A stretch of 64,000 nucleotides of DNA from JBDGYW01 sp964518955 (GCA_964518955.1 CAZFHS010000030.1:17237-81236); one strand, 5' to 3'; shown: positions 36,127 to 45,955, counted from the first letter of the stretch. Numbers and translations: made by a program. The notes: generated by a model from the letters alone, not told the origin.

Positions 36127-37644
36127 TCAGTCGTAATGATCCGACCGACTCTCCAGAGCCGGTTTGAGTGTCCAGAGTTGCAGCCTGGTGAACTCGACGA
36201 TCTGGCGCATGTCGAGGTCGGTTCGGTGGACCGGCCAATCCTTGCACGACTCGACGCGGCGCACGATCTCTGCATCATACTCCTTCGGCCACGCTTCGAA
36301 CGATGTCACACCGTAAAACTCCTGTTCCTCGCCCGCTGACATGTCCAGAAACAGTTCGGAGTAGAGAGAAAGTAGAGACCCCGTACCGATCCTCGCCCCG
36401 TCAACAGTCAGCCATTGGGGTAAGCTACCTTCGGTCGACATAAACTCGACTGCCTCCCTTGCGAGCACAATCGCTTGTTCACGTGAGACCCGTTCAATCC
36501 CGGGGTCTTCCACCGGCATCTCTTTTGGGCCCAGCGGGCTTGTCCGCTCCACTCTTCCGGGCAACCTGCCGCTGCGCGCGTGCTCTCGGATTGACAAAAC
36601 GAGGGCGGCGAAGATATCGGCCGGCGAGAATCGGTCGTGGATCACGGCCCGCCGTTCGGCCAACACACGGGCTGCTGCCTCCTCTAGCACACTCCGCCGC
36701 ACGCTTTCAGGCTGGCTGGAGAAACGCTCCATTAGTTCCCGGTAGCCCACGATGCGGATGTCGTCCCGTTCCTTCAGGTAGACCATCAGCCGGCGGAAGT
36801 TCTCGCGAGCGGTCTCCATGCTTTCAAGCGGTCGCATCTCGGGAGTTCGCCAATCCGCAGAATCGGGATTTGCACCGTGGTAGTAGTTGAAGTCCCAGAA
36901 CTGGATCGTGCGAACTTTGCAGGGATGGCAGGCGAAGAAGTTGAGAACGTCGATACCCGCGATATCCTCATCGAAACGCGCCTTCAGTGAGTCGAAGACG
37001 GGCTCGAACAACTCATCGCGGAAGTAGTAGTTGTCGAAGCCGCCGTATTCACCGTGGAAGTTGAGGGTATTGCAGAACCACACCGCGTTGTGTCCAGGCA
37101 AGGAGATTGGCGAGTAGACGTATCCTTTTCCCAACTCTCCGAGCGCCGTGACGAGTTGAGGTCCGTACGATCCGCCGTGCCGTGCCAGCGCGGATACCGG
37201 GACACCGAAGATGCGCTCCAAATCTTCGATTCCCTTCGCTTCCTGCTCACGCATCAGGGCCACGCCGTCGTCCCAACCTGCCGATTCAAGCTGTTCGGTT
37301 ACAGTGGGATGGATCGATCCGCGGCTGGTGTGGCTGCCGATGTCGTGCTGCGCCATGGCCGCGATGACATCGGTGCGCCCCCGCAATTCCAGCGATCGGG
37401 CCTTCTCTCCGATCACAAAGAAGGTTCCCTTGACCCCCTCCGCGGTCATGGTCTCGGCGAGCCAGAGGGGGATGTCGTCGATTCCCTCCGACGCTGGCGT
37501 GGTATAGTCCTCGACGTCGAACACGACTGTCACCCAGGTGGGCGGATCCTTCGACGTGCAGGAAGCTGCCCATGAGAGAAAGAGCGCGATTGCGATCACG
37601 CGTACGGTTCCACGTCGGTCAGGATGTGTCGGTATCGCCGTCAC
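36127..37644 (-). CDS. NodB-like polysaccharide deacetylase lipoprotein
   Basis: 505-residue lipoprotein (leader VIAIALFLSWAASCTSKD; GTG start). Residues about 35-290 form a NodB/CE4-like domain: TVVFDVEDYTTP with the catalytic Asp, TFFVIGEKA, HDIGSHTSRGSIHP (metal His pair) and LARHGGSYGP; CE4 enzymes deacetylate GlcNAc or xylan. The C-terminal 180 residues contain two similar helical units (FSPADIFAALVLSIREHAR and REQAIVLAREAVEFMSTEG, each followed by an LP..V strand) resembling pseudomurein-binding repeats. That second domain is inferred from pattern only. Confidence 0.75.
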   Translation of the reverse strand: MTAIPTHPDRRGTVRVIAIALFLSWAASCTSKDPPTWVTVVFDVEDYTTPASEGIDDIPLWLAETMTAEGVKGTFFVIGEKARSLELRGRTDVIAAMAQHDIGSHTSRGSIHPTVTEQLESAGWDDGVALMREQEAKGIEDLERIFGVPVSALARHGGSYGPQLVTALGELGKGYVYSPISLPGHNAVWFCNTLNFHGEYGGFDNYYFRDELFEPVFDSLKARFDEDIAGIDVLNFFACHPCKVRTIQFWDFNYYHGANPDSADWRTPEMRPLESMETARENFRRLMVYLKERDDIRIVGYRELMERFSSQPESVRRSVLEEAAARVLAERRAVIHDRFSPADIFAALVLSIREHARSGRLPGRVERTSPLGPKEMPVEDPGIERVSREQAIVLAREAVEFMSTEGSLPQWLTVDGARIGTGSLLSLYSELFLDMSAGEEQEFYGVTSFEAWPKEYDAEIVRRVESCKDWPVHRTDLDMRQIVEFTRLQLWTLKPALESRSDHYD

Positions 37645-37766
37645 GATCAGCCGTCCGTTGGGCTAAGGGTACAACAGTCGTTTCCCGCTACCTGCGTATC
37701 AGGATATCCTCAGCACACTCAATGACCACTCAGCACACCACTAGCACGCTGGTGGTCTCCGATCTG

Positions 37767-38303
37767 CTATTTCTTCGGTCCGATCAGCTCGATCAGATTC
37801 CCGTCAGGATCACGCACGACTGTCAGGTAGTTGCCCGAAGGATCCTCACCTATCAGGATCGGTCCATCAGCCAGTGGCTCGACGCCTCCCACTCTCAGAC
37901 GCTCGAGTGCGGCGTTCGTATCGTCGATGAAGATCGTGAGGTAGCGGTAGCCGAGCTGCGAGTGGACGTAGCGATTGTCACTTTGCTGGGTGTCGACACC
38001 AGGAACCTCCATCAGTTTCAGCTTCGCAGCCGACGCGCCGTCGCCGAGGACGAACACGCGCACTGCGAGCGGCTGCCGGTCGGTCAGGCCAGCTGCATCG
38101 GCGAAGTCAGCAGCGACGTTGAAACCGTCCACTTCCGTGAAACCGATCACGGTCGCGTAAAAGTCGGCAGATGCCTCGATATCACTCACGTGCACACCGA
38201 TGTCGATCGTCGTGCTCGTGAAATCGGACGGCGCGGCGGTACGATTGGCGGATAAGGCGGCGATTGCCGCTAGGGGTAATACGAGGGAGAGTACAAGACG
38301 CAT
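37767..38303 (-). CDS. VOC/glyoxalase-fold protein with signal peptide
   Basis: 178-residue vicinal-oxygen-chelate protein. Signal peptide RLVLSLVLPLAAIAALSANR at the N-terminus. One pair of beta-alpha-beta-beta-beta modules: IDIGVHVSDIEASADFYATV, LGYRYLTIFIDDTNAALERL and VRDPDGNLIELIGPKK with the usual metal-ligand Glu near the end. Most VOC enzymes are cytosolic; the leader makes this one periplasmic. Substrate unknown. Confidence 0.83.
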   Translation of the reverse strand: MRLVLSLVLPLAAIAALSANRTAAPSDFTSTTIDIGVHVSDIEASADFYATVIGFTEVDGFNVAADFADAAGLTDRQPLAVRVFVLGDGASAAKLKLMEVPGVDTQQSDNRYVHSQLGYRYLTIFIDDTNAALERLRVGGVEPLADGPILIGEDPSGNYLTVVRDPDGNLIELIGPKK

Positions 38304-38667
38304 TGGTGGCCTCTCATGATTGAATTCCTACTAGTGAAGCCCGGTCCGCTGCAATATCGCAGTTGGCACCACTCGCTGCCACCAGAGAGTCGCCTTTCTC
38401 GGTTTCACTTCGATCTTGTGCGTGGATTCGATCTACGGTTCCCCAACCGATTCGTGCGCTTCTGCAACTGAGTACTCGATGGTACAATAGTCGCCATGAG
38501 CAAGGTGCAGTGTGCCCGTTCGCGCAAGACTCCGCCAGCTCGGCAACGCACGCGAACGACGTCATCAACTCACCCGTACCGGCGACGCAAGGGACGACAG
38601 GAGCCACAGGGTTGAGAATCGAATTGCCCGATGCCTATGAGTCGAACGTGACAAGGGGACTGTGGTA
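38304..38667. other. Intergenic gap without a recognisable gene
   Basis: 364 bases between the divergent VOC and CPBP genes. Short frames here have no ribosome site or family resemblance. I see no strong promoter box or hairpin; regulatory sequence for both genes should lie here. Confidence 0.5.
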
Positions 38668-39474
38668 ATGGAGAACAAGAGGTCGCTGCCGCTCTTCTTT
38701 CTTTTGAGTCTGTTCGCGTGGATCATATGGATCCCGCAGGCGGCGCGCACCTATGGCGTTGGTGTGTGGGCGCCATCGTTACAGTCTCCACTCAACGCAT
38801 TGACCGTGTGGTCGCCCGGGCTCGCAGCGATGCTGCTCTGCTGGCTCGCGTCAGGTAAGGCCGGTATCTCAACGCTGTTTCGCGGACTCGGTCTGTGGCG
38901 GGTCCCGGCGAGGTGGTACGTCGTGGCGCTCCTCCTTTCCCCGGTATTGTGGCTCTGCGCGTTAGGGATCGACCGTCTCATCGGGCAGACGTACGTCCTG
39001 GAAACGCCACTCCTCCTAAAATCTTTCGACGCGGTGTCCGTGGCAATGATACCAATAGCAGCGGTGTTCACGCTGCCAAATGCTCTCGGTGAAGAACTTG
39101 GATGGCGCGCTTTCGCACTGCCCAGGCTTCAAGAGGCACACGGACCCATCAGTGCGAGTATCGCGATCGGAGTGTTCTGGGGCTTCTGGCATATCCCCGC
39201 TTGGCTGGCCTGGGGCGGGGTCGAGGCATCCCTGTTACCTGCACTGGTGATGGTCGTCAACATGGTGCCTGCGGCTATCGTATTCACATGGTTATTCAAC
39301 CGCACCGGCGGCAGTCTGTTGCTCGTCACGCTGTACCATGCGTCGATCGCAAACAAAGGCTACTTTCTCCCGACTCTGCCGACATACGCGGAGCCGGCGC
39401 TGCTGTGGCTGGTTGCCATCGCAATCGTGCTGGCGAAAGGACTGACACGCAACGACATTCGCGACGCTACCTAG
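38668..39474 (+). CDS. CPBP-family intramembrane metalloprotease
   Basis: 268-residue membrane protein with about seven helices. The Abi/CPBP catalytic motifs are intact: GEELGWRAFALPRLQ (Glu-Glu...Arg), FWGFWHIPAWL (His) and TLYHAS (third His region). ATG 38668 is preferred over GTG 38662. Bacterial relatives are type II CAAX protease-like enzymes, some linked to bacteriocin self-immunity. No peptide gene is adjacent. Confidence 0.88.
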   Translation: MENKRSLPLFFLLSLFAWIIWIPQAARTYGVGVWAPSLQSPLNALTVWSPGLAAMLLCWLASGKAGISTLFRGLGLWRVPARWYVVALLLSPVLWLCALGIDRLIGQTYVLETPLLLKSFDAVSVAMIPIAAVFTLPNALGEELGWRAFALPRLQEAHGPISASIAIGVFWGFWHIPAWLAWGGVEASLLPALVMVVNMVPAAIVFTWLFNRTGGSLLLVTLYHASIANKGYFLPTLPTYAEPALLWLVAIAIVLAKGLTRNDIRDAT

Positions 39475-39552
39475 ACTATCCTCGGTTCACCGACATCTTA
39501 CTCGCGCTGATGCAGCAACCACGAGCTTGAACGACGGAGATAGGAGGAGCAT

Positions 39553-41114
39553 ATGACACCGCACCTCACACGCGGTTCGCTGATTGTTACCTTGGCATTT
39601 GGCATGGGGGCCTGTGCGCAGGACAGCGCAACGTTCGAGACCGAACTCCTGTCCGTCCTGGAAGACAAAGTCCGCGGAGGCTGGGCCGGGCAGATGATCG
39701 GAGTCAGCTTCGGTGAGCCGACAGAGTTCCGTTACCTGGACCGGATCATACCTGAGGAAGAACTCCCCGCGTGGCAGCCGGAGAGAATTGCCAGCACGCT
39801 CAATCAGGACGATCTGTATGTGGACATGACCTTTGCGGCTGTGCTGGACGAGAAGGGCCTCGACGCCACCACCGAAGACTTCGGAGCCATGTTCCGTGAC
39901 GCCGATTATCGCCTGTGGCATGCGAACCTCGCCGCGCGCAGAGCCCTGAGACGGGGTGTGCCCGCCACACTCAGCGGCACACCGGAATACAACGCACACG
40001 CCAACGATATCGACTTCCAAATCGAGGCAGACTTCATCGGCCTGATGGCTCCGGGATTGCCTCAGGCATCCAACGATATCTGCCTCCGCGCCGGACGGGT
40101 CATGAACTACGGCGACGGCATCCTGGGTGGCGTGTTCGTGAGCGGCATGTACGCCGCTGCGTTCTTCGAGACCGATTCCCGCAGAATAGTCGAGGCGGGT
40201 CTGGCGACGCTGCCGCCGGAAAGTCCGTACGCGCTCCTCATCAGCGACGTACTCGAGTGGTCACAAGAGCATCCTGACGACTGGACTGAAGTGTGGCGTT
40301 TGATAGACGAGAAGTGGAATCGACGCGAACCGTGTCCCGCGGGTGCACTGCATCCGTTCAACATCGACGCCAAGATAAACGGTGCCTACGTCTCATTGGG
40401 TCTCTTGTACGGCGATGGCGATTTCTACGAAACGATGGCGGTCTCCACTCGTGCCGGCCAGGATTCCGACTGCAATCCAGCATCGGCTGCCGGAATCCTG
40501 GGTGTGGTACTGGGCTACAGTGGAATTCCCGAGGAGTTCAAGAGCGGAATCGACGCCATCGCTGACGAGAAGTTCTCGTATACAGACTACACCTTCAACA
40601 CAATCGTCAGCAGCACCATGAACCGCGCGATCGCTCTGGTTGAGCGGCACGGCGGTCACGTTGAGGGAGATACAGGACCCAGGCGCCCCTGCCGGCACAG
40701 GTCGAGATATGGGACGACTACGGTGACCCGGTGGAGCGGGTCACCGTGGATTACCCTCGATGGACTTTCAGCGGTGAATGGGAAAGTGGGCGTTGGGGGG
40801 GGCGCACTGCGAGCACCGAGGGAGCGGAGGCCTCGATCGACTTCGAAGGCACCGGCGCGATCATCGGAGGCACCTACCTGTCGTCGGGCGGCACCGCTGA
40901 TATCTACCTGGACGGCGAGCTGCACAGCACCGTCGACGTCTATTCCGATGAAGAAGACAATAAATATGCTGAGTCGGTGTGGCACATCTTCGGCCTCGAG
41001 AATGGTGAGCACACGTTGAGAGTGGTTGTGAAAGGTGAGCCGTACCGAGGCATTGGCGGCGACGAATCCAGCGGTACCGATATCACACTGTCGTACCTGG
41101 TTGTGTTCAGATAG
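39553..41114 (+). pseudogene. ADP-ribosylglycohydrolase-like gene with frameshift before C-terminal domain
   Basis: Exported protein broken by a frameshift. AGGAGG precedes the ATG; the leader ends ACAQDSA. The first 375 codons read as the ADP-ribosylglycohydrolase fold (DKVRGGWAGQMIGVSFGEP, DDLYVDMTFA, NDIDFQIEADFIGLMAPG, GQDSDCNPASAAGILG with the metal-binding Asp pair). Between about 40665 and 40683 reading moves from frame 1 to frame 3: after HVEGD the sensible protein continues as QAPLPAQVEIWDDYGDPVER and a 120-residue sandwich domain (WTFSGEWESGRWGG, HTLRVVVKGEPYRG) ending at 41114. The unshifted frame runs to 41019 as low-quality Arg/Ser/Thr-rich sequence. Either the gene has lost its last domain or the sequence has an indel error. 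Confidence 0.82.
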
Positions 41115-41191
41115 CGTCGGGTGAGTCAGTTGGCAGGGGAACTGCAGACTGTGACTCACCGTAGCGTGGATAGAGATGCATCGTGTGGCGG

Positions 41192-41219
41192 TGGCGGCGG
41201 CACGTACTTGCCGCCGCCA
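41192..41219. terminator. GC-rich hairpin between convergent genes
   Basis: Perfect 11-base inverted repeat (TGGCGGCGGCA / TGCCGCCGCCA) with a 6-base loop, placed in the 171-base gap between the ADP-ribosylglycohydrolase-like gene and the convergent DUF1080 gene. No T-run follows on either strand, so it is terminator-like rather than a classical intrinsic terminator. Confidence 0.55.
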
Positions 41220-41285
41220 GAGCATAGAGGCTACCTGACCGCATCAGCAAGGCCAGGAGCCGGATCATGATGTTGGTTCGCGCGA

Positions 41286-42053
41286 CTATTCCTCGGTGAT
41301 CTCCCGGATCTTCACGTTCCGGAACCAGAACACGCTGCCGTGGTCCTGGATCGCGATGCGGCCGGTGGCGGCGGCACCGTAATCGGGGAACTCAATCCAC
41401 TTCGAAGCGTTCTTGAGAGCCTCCCACTCATCGTTCCAGCGCTCGAACTCCAGCACAATGATACCGTTGAGCCAGTGCTGCACCATGTTGCCGTTCACGA
41501 CAATTTTGCTTGTGTTCCACTCCCCGACAGCCCTCAGGGGCTTGTCCGCCGCCGCGGCGCTCACGTCGTAGTCGGCCGCCGTCAGATTCACCTCGGGCAG
41601 CTCCTGTGGAAAACCGACGTCGTCCAACAGCTGATACTCGGGACCAGTGTAATAGGCAGCGCCGTACTTTTCGTCCTCGACAACCGCGTACATGATCCCG
41701 CTGTTCGCTCCGTCGGTTGCCTTCCAGTCGATACTGAACTCGAAGTTCGTGTACTCGCCGTCGGTGATCAGGTCGGCTCGCATGTCGCTTCCGTAGTTGC
41801 CTTCTGTACCCAGCGACTTGATCGCGCAATCCTCGATCGCCCACCAATCGAGAGGACCCCCGTTGTAGCCGTGCCATCCGGACAGGCTTTCACCGTCGAA
41901 CAGCAGCGTCCAGCCATCGGCCAGCTCCGCCTCACTCAGCACATTCACATCCGCGCAAGCGTCGTTGGCCACCTGGTCGGCCTCGTGCGGCGTACAGGCG
42001 AGGGCTGCGACCATCACGCCCGATATGAGCCAGATGTGGAATCTCTTGTTCAT
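41286..42053 (-). CDS. DUF1080 (3-keto-disaccharide hydrolase-like) lipoprotein
   Basis: 255-residue protein; ATG 42053 with GGAGAAAA upstream, preferred to GTG 42071. Lipobox in ISGVMVAALACTPHEA. A single concanavalin-like DUF1080 sandwich: GWTLLFDGESLSGWHGYNG, WWAIEDCAIKS, FEFSIDWKATDGANSGIMY, GPEYQLLDD, GEWNTSKIVVNGNMVQHWLNG and RIAIQDHGSVFWFRNVKIRE. Characterised relatives hydrolyse 3-keto-glycosides made by Gfo/Idh/MocA or other dehydrogenases, which are plentiful here. It is not adjacent to one, though. Confidence 0.9.
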   Translation of the reverse strand: MNKRFHIWLISGVMVAALACTPHEADQVANDACADVNVLSEAELADGWTLLFDGESLSGWHGYNGGPLDWWAIEDCAIKSLGTEGNYGSDMRADLITDGEYTNFEFSIDWKATDGANSGIMYAVVEDEKYGAAYYTGPEYQLLDDVGFPQELPEVNLTAADYDVSAAAADKPLRAVGEWNTSKIVVNGNMVQHWLNGIIVLEFERWNDEWEALKNASKWIEFPDYGAAATGRIAIQDHGSVFWFRNVKIREITEE

Positions 42054-42259
42054 GGGTTTTCTCCGTTTCACGTTCTGTAGCGCTTACAGGATTGCTCCCC
42101 AATTATGCGCCGTGTGACAGGCGTAGTCCACTGGCGGGTGCTATGAGCGTCCTACGCAATGCGACGTCGATTGGCCGGCTGCCCATCCCTGCTTGACATC
42201 ATCCGGTTGCGCTCGTTCCATACTGTCAGCATCCCCGCCTCACGTGAGGGAGAAAACCG

Positions 42260-43024
42260 ATGGCTATGCCTGAGTCCTTCCGATCCGCTGTCTCCGAGTA
42301 CTTGTGTTTCGTTGTCCTTGTTGGGGCTGCCTGCAGCATTCCCGAATCGACAGGAGGTAAAGCCATGCAGGACCTTCCAGAGATGACCATTGCTTCGACG
42401 GAAGACTTCGACCTCGCCGGAGACGGATCGGCACCGCAGTGGGAACGCGCAGATTGGGTTCCGCTCGAGAAACGGGACGAAGGAGGCCTCGACTACGAGA
42501 CCCGCGTGAAGGTGCTCTACTCCACCACTGGCCTCTACGTCCTCATGGACGGCACGGACGGTCGTGTCACGGCCACGATGACCGAAGACTTCCTCGACCT
42601 CTGGAATGAAGACGTCTTTGAAGTTTTCTTGTGGCCCGATGAGACGTACCCCGTCTACTTCGAGTATGAGATTTCTCCTCTAGGCTACGAGTTGCCGATC
42701 TTGATCCCGAATTTCGAGGGGGAATTCCTGGGCTGGCGGCCCTGGCATTACGAGGGAGAGCGCCGCACACGCAGAGCCACGACAACGCTCGGAGGGCCGC
42801 GCGAGCCTGGGGCGACAATCGAGGGCTGGCGGGCGGAGGTGTTCATACCGTGGCTGCTGCTGACTCCCATGCGGGGCGTGCCTCCTTCGCCGGGATCAGT
42901 CTGGCGCGCGAACTTCTACCGCGTGGACTACGACGGAGACACTCCCACCGCATGGTTCTGGGCACGCGTGAGCGGCAGCTTCCACGAGTTCCAGAGCTTC
43001 GGGATCCTAAGGTTCGGCGAGTAA
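42260..43024 (+). CDS. CBM9-like carbohydrate-binding protein
   Basis: 254-residue single-domain protein of the carbohydrate-binding family 9-like/DOMON group. ATG 42260 has GAGGGAG upstream and gives a leader ending LVGAACSIPES; a second ATG at 42365 has an even better AGGAGGT site, so initiation at either is possible and would decide export. Domain marks: APQWERADWVPL, VKVLYSTTGLYVLMDG, LWNEDVFEVFLWPDE, FEYEISPLG, GWRAEVFIPWLLLTP and SVWRANFYRVDY. Likely binds sugar in the periplasm or at the surface. Confidence 0.82.
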   Translation: MAMPESFRSAVSEYLCFVVLVGAACSIPESTGGKAMQDLPEMTIASTEDFDLAGDGSAPQWERADWVPLEKRDEGGLDYETRVKVLYSTTGLYVLMDGTDGRVTATMTEDFLDLWNEDVFEVFLWPDETYPVYFEYEISPLGYELPILIPNFEGEFLGWRPWHYEGERRTRRATTTLGGPREPGATIEGWRAEVFIPWLLLTPMRGVPPSPGSVWRANFYRVDYDGDTPTAWFWARVSGSFHEFQSFGILRFGE

Positions 43025-43036
43025 GCCCGTCCGTGC

Positions 43037-43444
43037 TTACGCCACGTACATCGATTCGAGCGTGTCTATTCTGCTCCCGATGTTGATGGGGTTGCTGCAC
43101 CGGGCCGTACACTCTGTGCAGGCACCGCAGGCAAAGATGCTCTGACCCATCGGCATGTCGTCCAACGTCTGCCGGGCGTGAGCGAAGTTGGCATACTGAG
43201 CCGCATACATGTACGTCCGCATCAGCGTTGGAACATCGACGTTCTGCGGACAGGTCGGCAGACAGTCCTTGCACTGCTGGCAGAACTGAATCTTGCCTTG
43301 GAGATCTCTCTCCGCCAGGAAGCTCAGCTCTTCCTCCGTAGCAAAACGCGCCAACCGGTTGGCGCGACGCGCCACGTCCCGGGGATTATCCACTGGTTCC
43401 ACGAAGGCTTCAGGCACGCGAGAGGCTGCGTGTGTGAGACTCAA
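43037..43444 (-). pseudogene. Orphan Fe-S tail of an aldo/keto reductase
   Basis: 135 codons whose last 100 match the tail of the intact Tat AKR at 61309-62514: EEELSFLAERDLQGKIQFCQ, two Cys clusters (CQQCKDCLPTCP and CGACTECTARC) and IDTLESMYVA. The AKR barrel and leader are absent; the frame opens only with TTG and no ribosome site. DNA of the two tails is clearly diverged, so this is an old paralogue reduced to its tail, not a recent copy. It lies between a CBM9-like gene and GH78. Confidence 0.75.
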
Positions 43445-43552
43445 TCAACGGGATACTCGGAAGTACGACTGGACACGTCCATCACCTGAGGAACATACTT
43501 GGCACAGAAGCCTCAGGCCCTTTTCCGACACCCCAGCGTGGTGATAGTCAAA

Positions 43553-45955
43553 ATGCACATTGTTCACCGCTTGTTCGCAATCCTGGCAGTCAGCCTCTTG
43601 CTTTGGAGCATTCCGGGACCGTGCAACGCTCAGCCAAACGTGGCCCGCGTTTTCGATGATGCGCCCGCAGCGTTCTGGATCTTCCACCCCGACGTTCCGA
43701 GAGGCCAATTCGGGGTTTTCCATTTCCGGCGCGTCGTGAGTTTGGAGAGTGTTCCCGAGGAGTTTCTCGTTCACGTCTCCGGCGACAACCGCTACCGCTT
43801 CTTCGTGAACGGGCAGTACGTGGCGTCCGGACCGCAGCGCTCGGACCTGCTGCATTGGCGGTACCAAACTCTCGATTTGGCACCCCACCTCCGAGCGGGG
43901 CAGAACGTGCTCGCGGCACTGGTCTGGAATTGGGGTTCCGAACGGCCGGTGGCTCAGTTCAGCTACCGAACCGGGTTTCTGCTCCAAGGCGACGGAGAGC
44001 AGGAATCGATCGCGAACACGAATGACGACTGGACAGTGTTCTTCAACTCCGGGTATGAACCCATTCGTATCGGAAGCAATGACGTCGGCGGATACTACGC
44101 ATCGCCGCCCGGCGAGTTGTTGAGATCTGACCTCTATCCCTGGGGCTGGGAACAGGTCGATTACGACGAAAGCGGATGGAGCGATGCCGCGACGATCGGC
44201 GGTTGGAACGCCGAGATCACACGAATGCGAGGGGTGCACCAGACCGGGGAAGCCTGGGGGTGGCATCTCGTCCCCCGCTCCGTCCCGCCAATGGAGGAGA
44301 GCCCCATCCGGTACGCCCGCGTCCGCCGCACAAGCGGTATCGAGCCGAATGACGACTTCCTGGACGGTCGAGGCGATCTGACGATCCCGCCTAACACGAA
44401 CGCAAGCCTTCTGCTCGATCAATCGTATCTCACTAACGCATACGCGGTACTGCGGGTCAGTGGCGGCGCCGGGAGCAAGATAGAGCTGACCTACGCCGAG
44501 GCTCTGAAGGACGCGGAGGGGCGGAAGGGAAACCGCAACGAGATCGAGGGAAAGACCATCTCCGGGGTCAGAGACGTCTTCTATCCCGATGGCGGCAACG
44601 ATCGCCGTCTACGGACACTCTGGTTTCGCACGTACCGCTACGTACAGGTAGATATCGAGACCGCTGATGATCCGCTGCACATCCTCGAACTCCACGGCAT
44701 CTTCACGGCTTACCCATTCGAGGAACGCGCGCGTTTCGAGAGCGATATCGAGTGGCTCTCCGACATGTGGGAGATGAACTGGCGTGTCTCGAGGCTTTGT
44801 GCGTTCGAGACCTACTTCGACACTCCCTACTACGAGCAACTGCAGTATGTCGGCGACACCAGAATCCAGGCGCTGATATCACTGTACATGAGCGGCGACG
44901 GCCGGTTGGTCCGGCAGGCGATATCCCACTATGACCTCTCTAGATTACCCGAGGGGATCACTGCCAGCCGCTATCCGTCGGCGGTCGGTCAATACATCCC
45001 CACGTTCTCGCTCATCTGGATCGCCATGGTACACGACTTCTGGATGCACCGCGACGACGAGCATTTCGTGAGGAGTTTCCTTCCCGGAATCCGCGGTGTG
45101 CTCGCGTGGTTCGAGAGACGGCTGGACGAGACGGGAATGGTCGGCCCTCTCAACTGGTGGCCGTTTGTCGACTGGGCAACGGAATGGCAACTCGGCATTC
45201 CTCCGGGTGGCACTGACGGACACTCAGCGGTGATCTCGCTGCAATTCGTCTATGCGCTCCAGAGAGCCGCCGAACTCGAAGAAGCACTGGGATTGGAGGT
45301 CGAAGCGGACCGTTATCGGGCATTGGCCGCATCCATCAGCGACGCGGTGCGCCGCCATACATGGGACGCCAGCAACGGTCTCTTCCGCGACACTCCGGAA
45401 GAGCATATCTACAGCCAGCAGGCCAATACCATGGCGCTGTTAGTAGACGCCGTTCCCAATGGTCAAGAACGCACTCTGATGCAACGAATCCTCACCGATA
45501 CAACGCTGACGCAAGCGACGTATTACTACGGCTTCTACGTCCGCGAGGCGCTGGTACGAGCCGGTCTCGGGGAGCAGTACATCGAGCTACTCGACCCATG
45601 GCAGGAAATGCTCGCCATTGGGCTCACGACCACCCCGGAGGAGCCCGAACCGACACGGTCCGACTCCCACGCCTGGAGTGCTCATCCGAACTATGGTCTG
45701 CTTTCAATCGTACTGGGCGTCAGACCGGCCGAGCCGGGGTTCCGTTCTGTGCGCATAGCACCTTTGCTCGGTGCACTACGGCGGGCGGAGGGTAGGGTTC
45801 CCCATCCACTCGGCGATATCGATATCGAACTGGTTCGAGATGGCGAGGACGGATTGACCGCCACCGTGACGCTGCCGCCGGGGTTAACCGGTGTTTTCGA
45901 ATGGCGTGGACGACAGCGGCAGCTTCAGGGAGGGACGCAGGCACTGGAATTCTGA
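43553..45955 (+). CDS. GH78 alpha-L-rhamnosidase-like enzyme
   Basis: Exported 800-residue enzyme. ATG 43553 begins signal peptide HRLFAILAVSLLLWSIPGP (cleavage near CNAQ). N-terminal beta-sandwich domains (FWIFHPDVPRGQFGVFHFRR, RYRFFVNGQYVASGPQRSD) precede an (alpha/alpha)6 barrel with FDTPYYEQLQYVGDTRIQAL, where GH78 has its general acid region, and NWWPFVDWATEW carrying the second acidic residue; a C-terminal sandwich ends the protein. GH78 enzymes release alpha-L-rhamnose from pectic rhamnogalacturonan, ulvan or glycosides. No sugar transporter is beside it. Confidence 0.88.
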   Translation: MHIVHRLFAILAVSLLLWSIPGPCNAQPNVARVFDDAPAAFWIFHPDVPRGQFGVFHFRRVVSLESVPEEFLVHVSGDNRYRFFVNGQYVASGPQRSDLLHWRYQTLDLAPHLRAGQNVLAALVWNWGSERPVAQFSYRTGFLLQGDGEQESIANTNDDWTVFFNSGYEPIRIGSNDVGGYYASPPGELLRSDLYPWGWEQVDYDESGWSDAATIGGWNAEITRMRGVHQTGEAWGWHLVPRSVPPMEESPIRYARVRRTSGIEPNDDFLDGRGDLTIPPNTNASLLLDQSYLTNAYAVLRVSGGAGSKIELTYAEALKDAEGRKGNRNEIEGKTISGVRDVFYPDGGNDRRLRTLWFRTYRYVQVDIETADDPLHILELHGIFTAYPFEERARFESDIEWLSDMWEMNWRVSRLCAFETYFDTPYYEQLQYVGDTRIQALISLYMSGDGRLVRQAISHYDLSRLPEGITASRYPSAVGQYIPTFSLIWIAMVHDFWMHRDDEHFVRSFLPGIRGVLAWFERRLDETGMVGPLNWWPFVDWATEWQLGIPPGGTDGHSAVISLQFVYALQRAAELEEALGLEVEADRYRALAASISDAVRRHTWDASNGLFRDTPEEHIYSQQANTMALLVDAVPNGQERTLMQRILTDTTLTQATYYYGFYVREALVRAGLGEQYIELLDPWQEMLAIGLTTTPEEPEPTRSDSHAWSAHPNYGLLSIVLGVRPAEPGFRSVRIAPLLGALRRAEGRVPHPLGDIDIELVRDGEDGLTATVTLPPGLTGVFEWRGRQRQLQGGTQALEF

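Noticed and set aside
38363..38668. 101-codon frame before the CPBP gene
   Set aside because: Mixed composition, no ribosome site, no family resemblance; left as intergenic.
38668..39474. CPBP protease as bacteriocin immunity system
   Set aside because: No leader-peptide gene, double-Gly motif or peptide transporter nearby.
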